The notes beneath the pieces were generated by a model. It searched no databases. It was not told where the DNA came from and worked only from the letters and a program-made list of their open reading frames with translations. Source: Heterostelium multicystogenum (lineage: Eukaryota; Evosea; Eumycetozoa; Acytosteliales; Acytosteliaceae). Taken from it: a stretch of DNA of 64,000 nucleotides. The stretch lies in assembly GCA_003667245.1 (NCBI GenBank), contig RCNN01000060.1, forward strand, positions 1 through 64,000. The letters run 5' to 3'. Of this stretch, positions 13,474 through 25,770 are shown piece by piece. The position numbers and the translations under genes were made by a program. Within the stretch, counting starts at the first letter, position 1. The number at the start of each line of letters is the position of its first letter.

Positions 13474-13929
13474 ACGACACCCAATTAGAAATACCCTCAG
13501 AGGAATTCATCAACTAGCGAAACAACTGCAAGAACACCAAAAAAACATAATGTACAATATTAAGACCACAGTGTTAATGTATATTACTTCATTCACACAT
13601 CACATGTGTAGATACACCACACTTTCTTTCTCATGGCGTTGAGATACGTTATTAATCAACTAACTTAAGCTTTAGATGAGTCACATTGATTAATATTAAT
13701 AATAATATTATTATTATTATTATTTAGAATTCCCAATAACACGTGTTCTACCAACAGATAATTAGTCAAGGTATTGTTGTAAGTTCACTTCATTTTTATA
13801 CATAAAAAAAACTTGTTTCATATCTATATATTATTATTATTAAATATATTTGATTTTAATATATATATAGTTTAAAGTAATTGCAAGATGCTTTAAATTT
13901 TGATATTTATTGTATTATTAAATAAAAAA
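13474..13929. other. Intergenic with TTA/TAA tracts
   Basis: About 0.45 kb of AT-rich DNA including an ATT/TAA tract near 13690-13727. No gene seen. Confidence 0.5.
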
Positions 13930-14640
13930 CAAGATAATGATTGATGTTTTATACCTTATCTTGGGAAGATTGGTGCCAGTAGTTGGTGGCGAGTTGGTTG
14001 AATTGATTCAAAGAACGCTTGGTATCATCGTATAACTTAAGTACTTTATTTCTCTCTGCACCTTCTATTCTTTCTGGTGACTCTTTGACGTTGAATCATT
14101 TTTTCACCTTTTAGTGGATACTGGTAGTGAAATTCATCTCTGGAAAATATATCTTTCCACGATCGCATACCCATAACACCAGAGATCAATATTAAAGCAA
14201 TATAATGGTATACTTCAATTGGTTTTAATTTCGATTTCGTGTTTGAGTTCTGGTTAGTGTCTTTAACAAATGCATTTACTATAGTTTTGTTAACCAGAAG
14301 GCTAAAGTAATAAAAAGGATCCTTATTCTTTTCGACTTGGATCCATCTTGGTTCATGAGTCTTAATATCATCTTTAATATTGGATTCTTTATTCCTGTCC
14401 ATTTACGATTAGCCAAAATCACCTGAAGCTCATCCCATCTAAATAGAAAAAAATTCATCAAGAATTAATAAAATATGCAAAGATATTATTTTTATTGACG
14501 TACTTAACAGTCTCTTCACCTCTTTTAATCTTATCACGATGAGAGGTTTCATTATCACTCTCATCTTGTAGATTTTCAATTTCTATAGCCTTTCGTTTGC
14601 TTTTTTGCCATTCTTTGACTAAATAGAAACTCAAACTTGT
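13930..14640 (-). pseudogene. piggyBac-type transposase N-terminal remnant
   Basis: A fragment resembling the N-terminal half of the piggyBac transposase domain (DDE_Tnp_1_7). It has DPFYYFSLLVNKTIVNAFVKDT, then PIEVYHYIALILISGVMGM, SWKDIFS and DEFHYQYPL, matching the family pattern of an ElraFigvlilmG-type helix followed by a W-containing helix. An upstream exon (about 14618-14505) ends at a GTACGT donor and joins an acceptor near 14440. Two frame shifts occur near 14400 and 14085. The catalytic Asp region is absent: the frame ends in the next few dozen residues and the DNA downstream is ordinary AT-rich spacer. I see no terminal inverted repeats or TTAA-flanked boundaries. It could be a dead copy or a short domesticated gene. 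Confidence 0.5.
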
Positions 14641-15578
14641 TCTTTGTTTACAATATTAAATGATGAAATCTTAATGAAATTTGATGGAGATTGAATTTAG
14701 TATTATAATCATTGTATCAAGTAAACTATAATAATAAAATTTAGAAATAAAAAAAAATTATATAATTAAAAATTACAAATAATATTATAAATTATATCTG
14801 TAGGAGTATGAATAGCACACTTCTATGAAAACATCTCTATCAATTTCCATCCACTTCAAAAACACTATCATCTATAAGATAAGATATATATTTCATTCAA
14901 TATTTATTTTTTGTTACTTGCATCACTCAGTGAAAAATGCATCTACTTCTTAAAGTTTCACTCATTCACAATACAACTTTCATTTTAAGAAACAAAACAA
15001 TGAAATCTATACTAATATATATTGTTTATTAATACATACCATGATTACAATGATTAAAATATTTTTCTTTTTATTTAGATAAATTTATTTGTGTAAAAAT
15101 ATTAATTTTTTCAGCATCAACAAGAGTCGAATTAAATTCTATGGATGTGGAGGTAAAAAAATTTTTCGAATCTGTTGTTGTATTATTATTAATTTAATTG
15201 AAAAAAAATAGTCCCCATTCGCAAAAATTGAAGAATAAAGAAATTACAGAGAAATTAAAAATTTAATTTTTTGCAACAACAAAAACAAACACAAACAAAT
15301 AATCATTCAATTGTTTTCACTTTACAATTATTTGATATATATATATTTAATAATAATAATAATAGTTTATCTCTATACATTGGTATGTATGTATAATTTA
15401 TTTTTTCAAAAAAACAAACAAAGAATTAAATTTGATTTATTTTAATTATTTACATAATTACATAATTTCTCATATTTTCATGTGTGTTTGTGACTTGAAG
15501 TGAGTTGTGTGGTATTTCTAATTAAATTTTGTTGTAAATAATAATAATAATAATTATTATTATAGTAAATTCATACGT

Positions 15579-15612
<34 letters not shown>

Positions 15613-15717
15613 ATATAATAATATAATAATAGCACAAAAACAAAAAATCAAACATTATTTTGTTATCATTATTAACTGTTAAGATTTAAATTTTATTGTT
15701 AGATATAGATTTGAACA
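14641..15717. other. Intergenic/promoter region, very AT-rich
   Basis: About 1.1 kb, the 5' region of the CUE/coiled-coil gene. It has many A and T runs and a TAA repeat at about 15580-15610. On the plus strand 15113-15155 resembles a small exon (TTTTTTCAG before, GTAAAA after, containing an ATG), possibly an untranslated 5' exon; no partner exon was found. Confidence 0.4.
15580..15610. repeat. (TAA)n microsatellite
   Basis: About ten perfect AAT/TAA units about 110 bp upstream of the ATG at 15718; typical dictyostelid simple repeat. Confidence 0.9.
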
Positions 15718-17956
15718 ATGGAAGATTTACATATGAAGATTACTGCTTTGGCAGATATCTTTACACTCTTTGATAAAGAGACAATCACAGAGGTATTGGC
15801 TAAACATAATAATAAATTCGATGCCGCTGCTGCTGAGTTAGCAGAAACTGAACCACCAAAGAAGCAACCAGTACAGCAACCAGTAGTTCAACAACCAAAA
15901 CCACAACCTGTTCCAGCTAGACCACCTCAACCAATCCTCAATGATAAACGTCAAGTTTACAAAGAGATTAAGAATATTGTAGGTGAGATCGATCCAATGC
16001 AACAATCAGCTATCTTTGATGTTTATCAGCAGACTGGTGGTAAGATCCATGAAACTGCACAAATTGTTCATAGCTGGACCACCGATGAAGCTTTGGAAGA
16101 GCAAAAACGTGTCATGGAAGCAATGGAGAGAGAAAGAGAATCACTCAGACTTGCCAAGGAAGAGCAATTAAGAAGACATCAACAAATGATCCAACAACAA
16201 AAGATTGCAGCTGAAAAGGAGAAGCAAGAGAGGGACACATTGGAAAAGAAAAGATTAGAACAACAGAGAGTTGAGCAAGAGAAGCGTGAATTAGAGAAAT
16301 TAGCACTCTTGAAGCGTGAGCAGGGAATTGATTAGACAGGAGCAAGAAAAGCAAAGACAGGAGCAAGAAAAGAAGAGAGCCGAGCAACTTGAGCATGATA
16401 GATTACTTAAACTTTTAGACCAAGAAAGAGAACAACACTTAAAGGCCATGAAAGCTGCTGAGGAACAAGAGCTACGTGATCGTCAGCTTGCAGAGAAACT
16501 CCAAAGAGAACAAGAAGAAGCTGCCAAGCTTGAAGCAGAGCGTATTGCCTTGAAGCAAGCTTTATTACAACACGAAGCTGAGCGTAAGAAGCTCGAAGAG
16601 CAAGCTGAGCATGCTAGATTGCAAAAAGAAAAGATGGATTTGGAGTTAAAGAAGAAGCAAGAAGTTGAAATTGAGAGACAAAAGCGTATTTTCGAGAAGC
16701 AACAAAAAAGAACTCATCGAACAGCAACTAGCCCTCGAAGCTAAGAGACAAAAGGAGCTTGAGCGTAACAAAGAGCTTTTGAAATTGCACGATGCAGATC
16801 AACGTCAACTTGAGGAGCTCAAAGTCAAGTTGGATACCTTACAAAAGAATCAATCTGAGGAGCAGTTGATGAAGCACGAAATCGAGACTAAGAGACAAAA
16901 GGAACTTGAGCTCGTCAAGCACATCGAAGAATTGGAGCGTCAAAAGCTTGAGTTGCAAAAGTTACAGGCACTTGAGTTGGAAATTATTCAACGTGAAAAA
17001 GAAAAGTTGAAGAAGGAATTGCTCAGCAAGGAAGAGCTTATCGAACAAACCAAGCTTTCTCATACAGTCTCATTGAAGCTCACTCGTGGTACTGAAGCCG
17101 ATACCATAGTTGTCCAATACAACTTGGGCAACCAAATTCACAGCCACTGTTGGATTGGTATCTATCCAACTCATCAACCAAAGAATGAACGTTATCTCAC
17201 CTACAAAGTTGTCGATGGTGGAAATGAGGGATCGATCACATATCCAGGTATCATTCCAGGTAACTATGAGGCTCGACTCTTCAAGGATAAATATGATCTC
17301 CTCCAAACTAGTGATTCAATCAGAATTGGTCCACAAGTTAACCTTACTGCTCATGTTGTTGGTGACGAAATCCATGTTAAGTACGATGTAGTTGCTCCTT
17401 CATCCATCTCCAACCGTGATTGGATCGGTTTATACTCAAAGGGATTGCGTAACAAGAAGTACATTGATTCCACATATGCCAACAATACCGGTACTGCTAT
17501 TTTCAAGTCACCAAGAACTCCAGGAGAATACACTATTCGTTACTTCGTTTACCCAACCAAATATAATGAACAAGTCGTCGCTGCTTTTGAAATTTTAGGT
17601 AAGTCTAGAGTAAAGCACAAATAATATTCAAATACTAATTTATTCATAAATCAATAGATTTGGACCAAATTTTAGTTACAACACCAATTATTTCCAAAGG
17701 TAAAGAAATTAAAGTTGAATACTCTGTAAATACTGTTGTGCCATCATCATCAGATTGGATCGGTCTCTATAAAGTCGGTGAAGAGAACAACAAAAATTAT
17801 ATTGATTCTAAATACACCAATGGTACTGGTAATGGTGTTGTCTGTTTGGCTGCTCCAAACGAATCACAAGGTGAATTTGAAGTTAGATTTTTCTCATCCT
17901 ACAAGGGTAAATACATTGCCTACAAGACTTCAAATAAGTTAGTTATAACTCCATAA
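15718..17956 (+). CDS. CUE-domain / long coiled-coil / SKICH-like Ig repeat protein
   Basis: About 730 residues. The N-terminus (about residues 5-43, ITALADIFTLF...AAAAELAE) fits a CUE ubiquitin-binding domain. A second UBA/CUE-like helical segment lies near 80-125 (YKEIKNIVGEID...). Next is a Pro/Gln linker and then about 330 residues of Glu/Gln/Lys/Arg heptad-rich coiled coil. The C-terminus holds three beta-sandwich repeats marked by WIGIY, DWIGLY and DWIGLY, which resemble SKICH domains. The last repeat is on a second exon: intron 17599-17657 (GTAAGT...ATAG), joined in phase. Two one-base shifts interrupt the coiled coil, G3 at 16323-16325 and A6 at 16704-16709; removing one base from each keeps one continuous heptad pattern. 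The layout suggests an adaptor binding ubiquitin at one end and another partner or membrane at the other, as in autophagy receptors; that is inference. Confidence 0.72.
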
Positions 17957-18115
17957 AGAGGCGACTTGTTTTTTAAATCTCACAAAGTTGGAACCCAAGT
18001 TAATATAAATTGACTATTTTTTTTTGTAACCTATTATAATAATCTGTCTAAATCAAACTTGTAACTAATAAATATATATATTTTATATCTAAATCTTGTT
18101 TGTTTATTTTTAAAT

Positions 18116-21100
18116 TTACTTAATTTGTCTTAATTTAGTTCCAATCCTTTTTTCTTCTATTGATTCTTTCTTCTTTCTGTAGGTATAAATTATAATACCA
18201 ATAAGAATTGCTACACCAGCAACACATCCAACAACAACACCGACTATCATCTTCCATTTTGTATTTCTTGATGTTTTGCCTGAACAAATACCATTATCAT
18301 CAATATCATTTTCAAGAATGATGCTGAAATCTGGATCAATAATGACTTCATCTTCATAGAATGGAAACATTCATTCCAACTTTACTCTGTAGAGTTGGAT
18401 TGATTTTTGTCTGATTGAACTCCAGGAGAGTATTGGTGATGGTAGAAGCTCTTTTGTCAATCATTGCTCTGTTTAGGAATCTACAAAAGAAACTTTGATC
18501 ATTTACTCTCAACTTTACCCATTGGATATCGTTTGTTTTAGGAGATGTAGATTGATCAATACATCCATTTTCATCCATCTCAACTACTTCAATATCCATC
18601 ACCACCTGAAGATAGTTGAGAGGTGATCGAAATGGATAGTGATCTAAAAATCACAGTATATTTGATAGATCCTTTTGACATGGTGTTGTTCAATCCTGCA
18701 AACTGTATAACCTGTGACTCACCAAACCACTGAATAATTACAGTAACATTGGTTCCAGTTTCCTTGATAGTTGATGTATAGTTGTATTGGAGTAGTTTGT
18801 CATTAGAGTTTTGTGAGTTGAACAACTTCCATCCATCCAACTTATATTGATTAACTATTTGTGATGTTGGATCGATTTCATAAAGATATTCTATCTTTAT
18901 AATTGTAGTAAACTTTGAATCCGTGATGTTGCTGGTAGATGTTGGTGATTGGGGGTCAACATTGGGTGGTGGAATGATAATAATCTTTGATGTACAGCTT
19001 GGCCTGGACCATCCATCATTACATTGACAATTTCCGCCAACACAAACTCCATTACCACCACATTTTGGATCTCCGCAGGTGTTTATCAGGAGGTAAAGTT
19101 GGAGTAATTGAGTTGTTTCCATATATGCTCAATGTGTTTGAGTATCCTCTTTTGTTGAAAACAATAATTTTGGCAGATTTCATTCCAGTTTGAATATTAA
19201 ATGAGAATACTACATTGCTAAAATATCCAACTTGGAAAGCCTGATATTCTCCATTGTTATATGATACATATCCACTAAAATCATTCTTTTCAAAACCAAA
19301 CATTCTTCCATATATAAATATTTGTCTGTCATCATCTATTTCACTAAATGATTCCAAATAAGGTTTATCTAAAATAATAATGTTAGTAAATATTTTATCG
19401 TAGAATTGGTACAAGATAGAATTGATATACCTTCTGAGTCCAATAAAGTAAGAGGTGTGACAATATTAGTTGTAAAACACTTTCCATAATTAGAACAAAT
19501 TGAAGAAACTACGAATGTCCAGTTTGATGTAGGGGCAAATCCATAAGGAACAACATATGATTTCGAAAAAGAAACAGTTGAAAAATTGAACTGTTGGACA
19601 TTGTCTAAGGAAAAAGTTAATTCTTTTCCATTAAAATTTGCAAAGGCAGTTGGAATTTTCGAAACTGCAATACCACTTATATTACTTCTAAAAATTCCCT
19701 TTAAAGTTATGGTTCTTTTTTGAGGATTAGGATCTCTGACATTAATAGTTTTGGGATAGAAGTCAAGATAGAGTCTTTCAGGATAGCTGGTATCTGCTGG
19801 TTGCACTGGAATAGAAACAGGTTGGTATAAACTCATCTTTGTTTCATTTGATATATATCTTACTATTATTTCTAAAATCTAGGTATCGCTCATCGAATTC
19901 AATCAACATGAGTGGATCGAAAATATTCAACTCTCCTGGTCTATTACTTGCAAAATTGCCTGAAATATCTACGAGAGAAACATATTGAATTCTAAAAATT
20001 TGACTTGGAGTAGTTGAGTTCACCAAGAATGTAACATTATATTTAACTGTTCCAGATAATTGTCCAGTATTGAAAATAGTAACATTGAAAGTTGACAAGT
20101 CAATATTATTTGCAATTGTGAATACTCCATAGTCAAAATAACTTAGTCCAGAATCTTGGATATTCACACTCCAACCAATTAGTCCATCTTTAGAATACAC
20201 AAAAGGATTTAATACAAGAAATGCTTTATCAATAATCATTGGAGGCATTTGATCGCAGTTATTAGTCTGAACTTTGAAAGAACTATATCCTTTAATGCAA
20301 AGATCCGTAGAAGAATAAAAGTTTGTTAAAGGAAGTTGAACTACGATTTCTCTTGGTGCAAGATTAAGAGGTACTCGAATAGGGACTTGATAGTATTTAG
20401 CAGTTGAGTTTCCAAACTCCTTTAAATACCATAGTTCTATTCTCATTTTCAAAATGACTGTAATCCACAATGATGAATGGTTCAATTGTTGGATCCGAGT
20501 TTGATAAATTAAATTTTAACAAATTGGTTCCAATAGTCATATATGATGAAACAACATTCTTTTCAAATTCAAACATTGTAATATTATTGATAAACACATT
20601 ATCACCGTCTATGGATATAAAAGTCAAAGTGAGAATAAAATCATGAAAAAACATTCCAATATACATACATATTGATGGAAATAGTGGAAATACTTGTAAG
20701 TTAGATGTGAAATCTATTTCGCTATTCCACATATAAAGATTATTACTATAGTCCACAATTTTCAATGTATACACTGAATTTGATACAGAGGTATAGTTGA
20801 TTACTTTTCATATATACCATTGTATGAATCACTGTAGTCCAAAGATACACCATTTGAGAATTGGATTGAAATACAACAATTGGTGGAAGTAACTTTCATT
20901 CTAAGCAGGAATGAATAGGAATTAACTCTTGAAAACTCCAAATATTCTACAATCGATGGTTTTGTAACTATAGTTGGTGTTGATCGACCACCTTTTATAT
21001 AATTATTCAAGAGTATGTTAAACTATATTCTATGTTAAATTATATTTATAAATAGAAAATGAACTTACTTGATGATATATTGTATGTTATTACTGAGTAT

Positions 21101-22240
21101 TTGGAAGATGCATCTGCTATATCATAAATACTGTATAAAACATTTGCCCATCCAGCTGGGATGGGTGTAGGCTTATGAATACCTAAAAAAATCTCCTGTA
21201 TTTGAGATGTCTCCTGTTACTATTTTAGTATTGGATAATATATATCCCAAGTTTGCCGGTTGGAATGATAGAACTGAGAGGATGTTGAGATTGGTTAATG
21301 GACCCATGAAATAAGCATTTTTATCGTCGGTCAAGAGATTCTTGGTTGGATATCCCTGAAACCCACCCATTGCAACACCAGAAGCTATAGATAATAAGTT
21401 AATAAGTATAATTATAATAGGATAAATTTGACATACCTGAAAAGAAGGATGGTATGTTATCAGAAACACTTCCACTACCATCAAAACCCGAGAAAGAGAT
21501 TTGTAAATTGCTAGAGCTAAGAGAATTGCAATTTGTAACTGCTTTTAGATAAACATTGACAAAATAAATTCCATTTGATCCTGGTATATTTGTCATTGTT
21601 GGAGTTGAAGTGAAACAAGGACTTGATGCTGGTAGAATCTGAAACAAAACAGGATATGGGGTTGATGTATAATTGGTCTGAATGTAAATGGTAATATAAT
21701 TGGAGTTTGGATATCTGATTGCTCGTGTCTGACCATATTTAATAAACATAGGAGGAGCTGCATCATTTTGGGTTAGAATGAGTATTTGAAAGTTTAAAAA
21801 TGGGAGATAGCTTACCTGGACCTTTCAAACTTAAAGTGTAATCGAAATTTCGCAGGGAATCATTGATTGTAACATTAGCTAGAAAGTCACCATAGGTAGT
21901 GGATATACTGCCAATACACATGGTAGCATATCTATCATTTTGAATTCTATTCACAAAACTACATATGAATTGAGGAATGGTATAGTTCAAAGTTGTATTT
22001 TGGGACCAAATAAGTATAGATATACGAAAGGTTACTCCACTTAAACTAAAATCAGTTTGAATATATTTATATTCAATTATTTCATTATCACCTATATGGA
22101 ATTCAATCCTTTTTGTTAATTATTCTTCTGAGGCTTTTTAAAGTAAAGTAAACTTACAAAGTATAAATGAAACAGTTTGAAAAAAAAGTAATAGTATTAC
22201 TACTACTATATAATAATATTATTATCTTTATATATCTCAT
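18116..22240 (-). CDS. ComC-like EGF/Ig-type transmembrane receptor
   Basis: A type I membrane protein of about 1,250 residues. Exon 1 (22240-22158) encodes a hydrophobic leader (MRYIKIIILL). It splices in phase over a 49-bp intron (22157-22109) to the ectodomain, and at least three more short introns follow (near 21815-21765, 21440-21395 and 21070-21005). The ectodomain is Asn/Ser/Thr-rich with Ig/E-set-like segments and many N-glycosylation sites. An EGF-like module lies at about 19075-19000 (CGDPKCGGNGVC then CQCNDGW). The region after it fits the beta-sandwich domain of the ComC family, then one transmembrane helix (about 18250-18190, VGVVVGCVAGVAILIGIII) and a short basic tail. Frame shifts include A7 at 21185-21191. 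ComC-type proteins act in dictyostelid cell-cell signalling; the ligand here is unknown. A paralogue lies at 31486-34557. Confidence 0.75.
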
Positions 22241-22744
22241 TCTATTGTTGTTGTTCCATCAAATGTGTTTGTATGCCAAACAATATTTATTGTTTTCTTT
22301 TAATATTGTTTTGATGTTAATCTATAGATTCACTGGAGACTGGCATCTTAAAGGGAATACATCACGATTTTGATTAATTTAAACCCAACTCAAATCGAGA
22401 ATAAATCAAGGTAGGAATCCTAAATACACCATATAACATCAATTTAGGATGTTGTTTGGATTTTTTGGTCCCCCAAAATATCATGATTTTCAGAGGGATG
22501 AAAGTTTGGATAAAATCCTAACTCCACCCAAACAACACACGATGACCCTGATTTACTGTTTTTATTTTTTTTTGGATTACAAGCATGTTGTGATGTCCAT
22601 CACATCATTGTTTTTTTATTAGTTCGACGGTTTTGTTTACATTTTTAATTTAAAATGCAAAGATTGCAACGAATCGGTTTATACATGTAGTATAATAAAA
22701 GAACTATCTAATTTTGAAATTGAATGCATTGGAAACTAGATCGC
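22241..22744. other. Intergenic with nested inverted repeats
   Basis: About 0.5 kb between the ComC-like gene start and the 3' end of the PEX26-like gene. It holds the foldback-type region 22417-22536 (listed separately); no open frame. Confidence 0.45.
22417..22536. repeat. Nested inverted repeats (possible MITE or foldback)
   Basis: ATCCTAAAT (22417-22425) pairs with ATTTAGGAT (22442-22450). GTTGTTTGG (22451-22459) pairs with CCAAACAAC (22528-22536). Between them lie GGATTTT/AAAATCC (22458-22464/22512-22518) and a CCC..AAAAT-ATCATG-ATTTT..GGG hairpin. Together they give a long imperfect foldback of about 85 bp. No obvious target duplication. Confidence 0.4.
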
Positions 22745-24264
22745 TCATTGACTTCCAAACGCCACTGTTTTGATTGTTGTTGATTTGACTATTTTGATTA
22801 TTGATGTTGCCAGTGCCGAGTCTCTTTCTCTGGTTGGTATATAGATTGTGCTTGAGTTCATTCGTGTTGGTGTTGATGTTGATTGTACTCTTCTTTGTGG
22901 TGGTGATGGTTGAGGTAGCTGATGTGATATATGCGATGGGGTAGTAATTGTCGAAATGTTTCTCTGTTTTTGCTTTAAAAGATGTCTTAGACTAAGTAGA
23001 ATGATTGCTGACCAAATAATTAAAGGTAGATGTGACTTTGCCCATGTCAGTATGAGGCTAGTGCCACTGGAAAGTGACAGGATTGACTTCTTAATGTACA
23101 TGAAAATCGATGAAATATATCGCTGTAAAATCGACAGTGCACGTTTGACACTAAGTTGTTTTAAAAGAAATATTATTATCCTGTTGATCAAACCGTTGTG
23201 TTTGGTATTGTTACTGTTGTTTGTAGCTTTAGTTTGGTTTACATTGCCACTGGTGATCTCCGTAATGCTGCTACTACTGCTGCTGCCTTGTGTTGATACA
23301 TTGTTGTCTTGTTGTTGATTCTGTTGTTGTTGATGGTGTTGGTGCTGTTGTTGGTGGATTAATTGTTGATGCTGTTGTTGCTGTTTCAACAGCAATTGCT
23401 CACGATGGTTCTTCTCCTCTGTCTCTTTAATTTGAATCATCTCCTCTAGTGACTTGATGAAACCCTCTCTCTTCCAGTCTGAGAGATGGCTGTTTGTCTT
23501 TAGAAACTGTCTGGCTTCATCGATAGCAGGTATTCTAAACATAACATGGAATATCAGTAACTCTACTAATTGGTCACGCTCCATCTGTGCCTGTGAAGGG
23601 TCTTTGTTGGAGTCACTGTCACTATCAGCAGATGTGTCTATCTTATTGAAGTAGTTGAGTATCAAGTCTTTGGCCTCATGATAGCTCTTCATATAAACCA
23701 ACAAATGTATACTAAAAAGTAAGTAGATGTTAATATTATCAGATGTATATATTGAACACAGATTGATTAATCGATTATGATGTGTCATCTGAATCGATGT
23801 CAACGTACCATAGTATTAATACACTGAATGGAGCATGGAGAAGTCCATTCCGATAGTATCTGTTCACAAGTTTTAGGGCATCGGATGGCCGACCTACTTC
23901 GTAGAGCGACTGAATAAGCAACTCCATTGCCCATTGACACTCACACTGGCCTTGATATTGAAATCTATCATAGACTTTACACTGATGCTTTACATTGTTT
24001 ATATCCAAAAGCAATTGGTTTATATCGTTGTTATCATTTTCATCTGAAGCTGCACTATCACCACCAGTTCTACTTTCATTCTTCAACAATAGTTTTAAAC
24101 ATTCAACAGTAACATTATCAAACTTTTGAAAACAGAAACAAAGTCTCTATTCTCTCTCTATTACTAGTTGTATTCATTTTAGAATATGTATCATAATCAT
24201 CATTTCCACTGTTGCCACTACTACTACTGTTGTTACTATTATTATCGATTAATTTCGCAGACAT
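22745..24264 (-). CDS. PEX26-like peroxisomal membrane protein
   Basis: Two exons joined by an intron of about 105 bp (GTACGT...TTTAG, near 23812-23712) that joins LILC to IHLLVYMKSY in phase. The ATG at 24264 starts a Ser/Asn-rich leader; one frame shift lies near 24128. The helical N-half resembles PEX26 in order: a C-rich WAMELLIQSL helix, EVGRPSDALKLVNRYY, LILC.HLLVYMKSYHEAKDLIL, a VELLIFHVMFRI helix, and a QRLH-like end followed by Gln/His-rich low complexity. Near the C-terminus one hydrophobic helix (LPLIIWSAIILLSLRHLL) is followed by a basic, Ser/Thr-rich tail, fitting a tail-anchored-like topology. PEX26 anchors the PEX1/PEX6 AAA complex on peroxisomes. Assignment is by eye on a fast-evolving family, so it is tentative; another TPR-like tail-anchored protein is possible. 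Confidence 0.5.
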
Positions 24265-24832
24265 TTGTCTACTCTACTCTATTCTCTACTCTATTCTATT
24301 ATATGTCAAACAAACAGGTATCTGTCAGTGAGCTTACTGGCTTTAATTTAAGTTTGTTGTTTGCAATCAGTGTGTTGTTTGTCTGTCTTTCCAAATAATT
24401 ATTTCGTTTTTATTTTTTAATTAGCATTGTTAATTGTTATCTAATCTAATAGTATTTAGTATTATTATTTTTATTATTATTATGTTTATCAGTAGTATAT
24501 TATAATATTAATCAACAATAACTAGTTATACTTTTGTTCAAATATACTGTATCATATCATAGCTTAAAGAAGCACATAGTAAATCTATCATTGTTATATT
24601 GTTATCTTCCTATTTTAATGAATACTATATCATCATCAACTTATTAAACTAATACTAACTTATAGATCATTATAGATATTATTATATTGATATTATTATT
24701 ATTGTTGTTGTTGTTATTGTAGTTTGTTTTGTTTGTGATTCTTATAATTACATACATTTAAAAGTGTTTTATTTGTTTTGATATATATTATATATTATAT
24801 ATTATATATGCTATTGTTAAGAGTCTTATAAT
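24265..24832. other. Divergent intergenic region
   Basis: About 0.57 kb shared 5' region of the PEX26-like gene (minus) and the SUZ-domain gene (plus). TTA/TTG tracts and a TATATTA repeat near 24782-24808; nothing else seen. Confidence 0.5.
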
Positions 24833-25710
24833 ATGAATGGTAATAATGTGAATGATAAGACACCATCCTCATCTGCGTCATGGGAAGATTTAGATGACTA
24901 TCCACCATTGGGATATCCTAAAAAAAATACAACTTAGAAATCAACAACTACATCAGCAGCCACAGCAACAGCAACAGTCATGGCAACAAACAGCAAATCA
25001 TCTGATTCATGGGAGGAACTCGATAATATTCCACCACCACTACCACAGCCTGTCATGGTTAAAAAGATACAATCTAGAAGTCAGCAACAACCACCTATTG
25101 CATTGCCTTCTAACAATGATATCCTAGAGAATGCACCGACTCATCAGGCATTTGCATTGCAGAACTATCATCAATTTTATGAATCGAAGCCTGCATTCAG
25201 TAAGTATTACTTCATCATAGAGAGTCATTGATCAATAACTGATAGGAGTTACTTCATTACTGTAGAGATATTGCCTAGAAAGAAAGATAATGTTGTAGTT
25301 GATAGTGCTCCACAAAAGCCAATTAAAACATTGGAGGAGAAGATGGCCGACTACGAAAGAGCTAGAGCTGTTTTATTTGCTGATGATAAAGATAAAGATA
25401 GCAATGGCAGTAGCATTAATAACAATAGTAATAGGACATCGTCGCCATCAGTATCATCGCCACAGTATTTGCCATCGCCAAACTCAAATTCTCCCACCTA
25501 TAAATAGCCCGAAATCAACTGAAAGAACCTACTCACCTGGTTCATTTTAAAACAACAAGAACAACAGCAATAGCAACAACAGTAATACGAATAACAATGC
25601 TAATCCGAATAGCAGACAACCAAATTGGACCAGATGGAACACAAGGTTTCCGTGGTGGAAGAGGTGGTAGAAGACCTACCGCTAACACCCATCAAAAGCA
25701 ACAGCAATAA
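24833..25710 (+). CDS. SUZ-domain protein, SZRD1-like
   Basis: Short hydrophilic protein of about 260 residues with two exons; intron 25200-25265 (GTAAGT...TGTAG) joins AF to KILPRKK in phase. Order of motifs: SWEDLDDYPP and SWEELDNIPPP, then a SUZ domain (KTLEEKMADYERARAVLF, about 25330-25380), and a C-terminal SUZ-C signature (QPIGPDGTQGF, about 25615-25660) followed by an RGG-type GGRGGRR tail. This order is that of human SZRD1, thought to bind RNA. Defects in the given sequence: an in-frame TAG at 24935-24937 and frame shifts near 25500-25560 and 25610. The flanking frame stays open on both sides of the TAG and rejoins the family pattern, so an error or a read-through is more likely than two genes. 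Confidence 0.68.
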
Positions 25711-25770
25711 CACAATAAATAATAATAATAACAACTTATATATACATATTAACAAGATGGTTTAATATAT

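Noticed and set aside
15113..15155. Exon-like segment flanked by TTTTTTCAG and GTAAAA
   Set aside because: No partner exon found; kept only as a remark in the intergenic entry.
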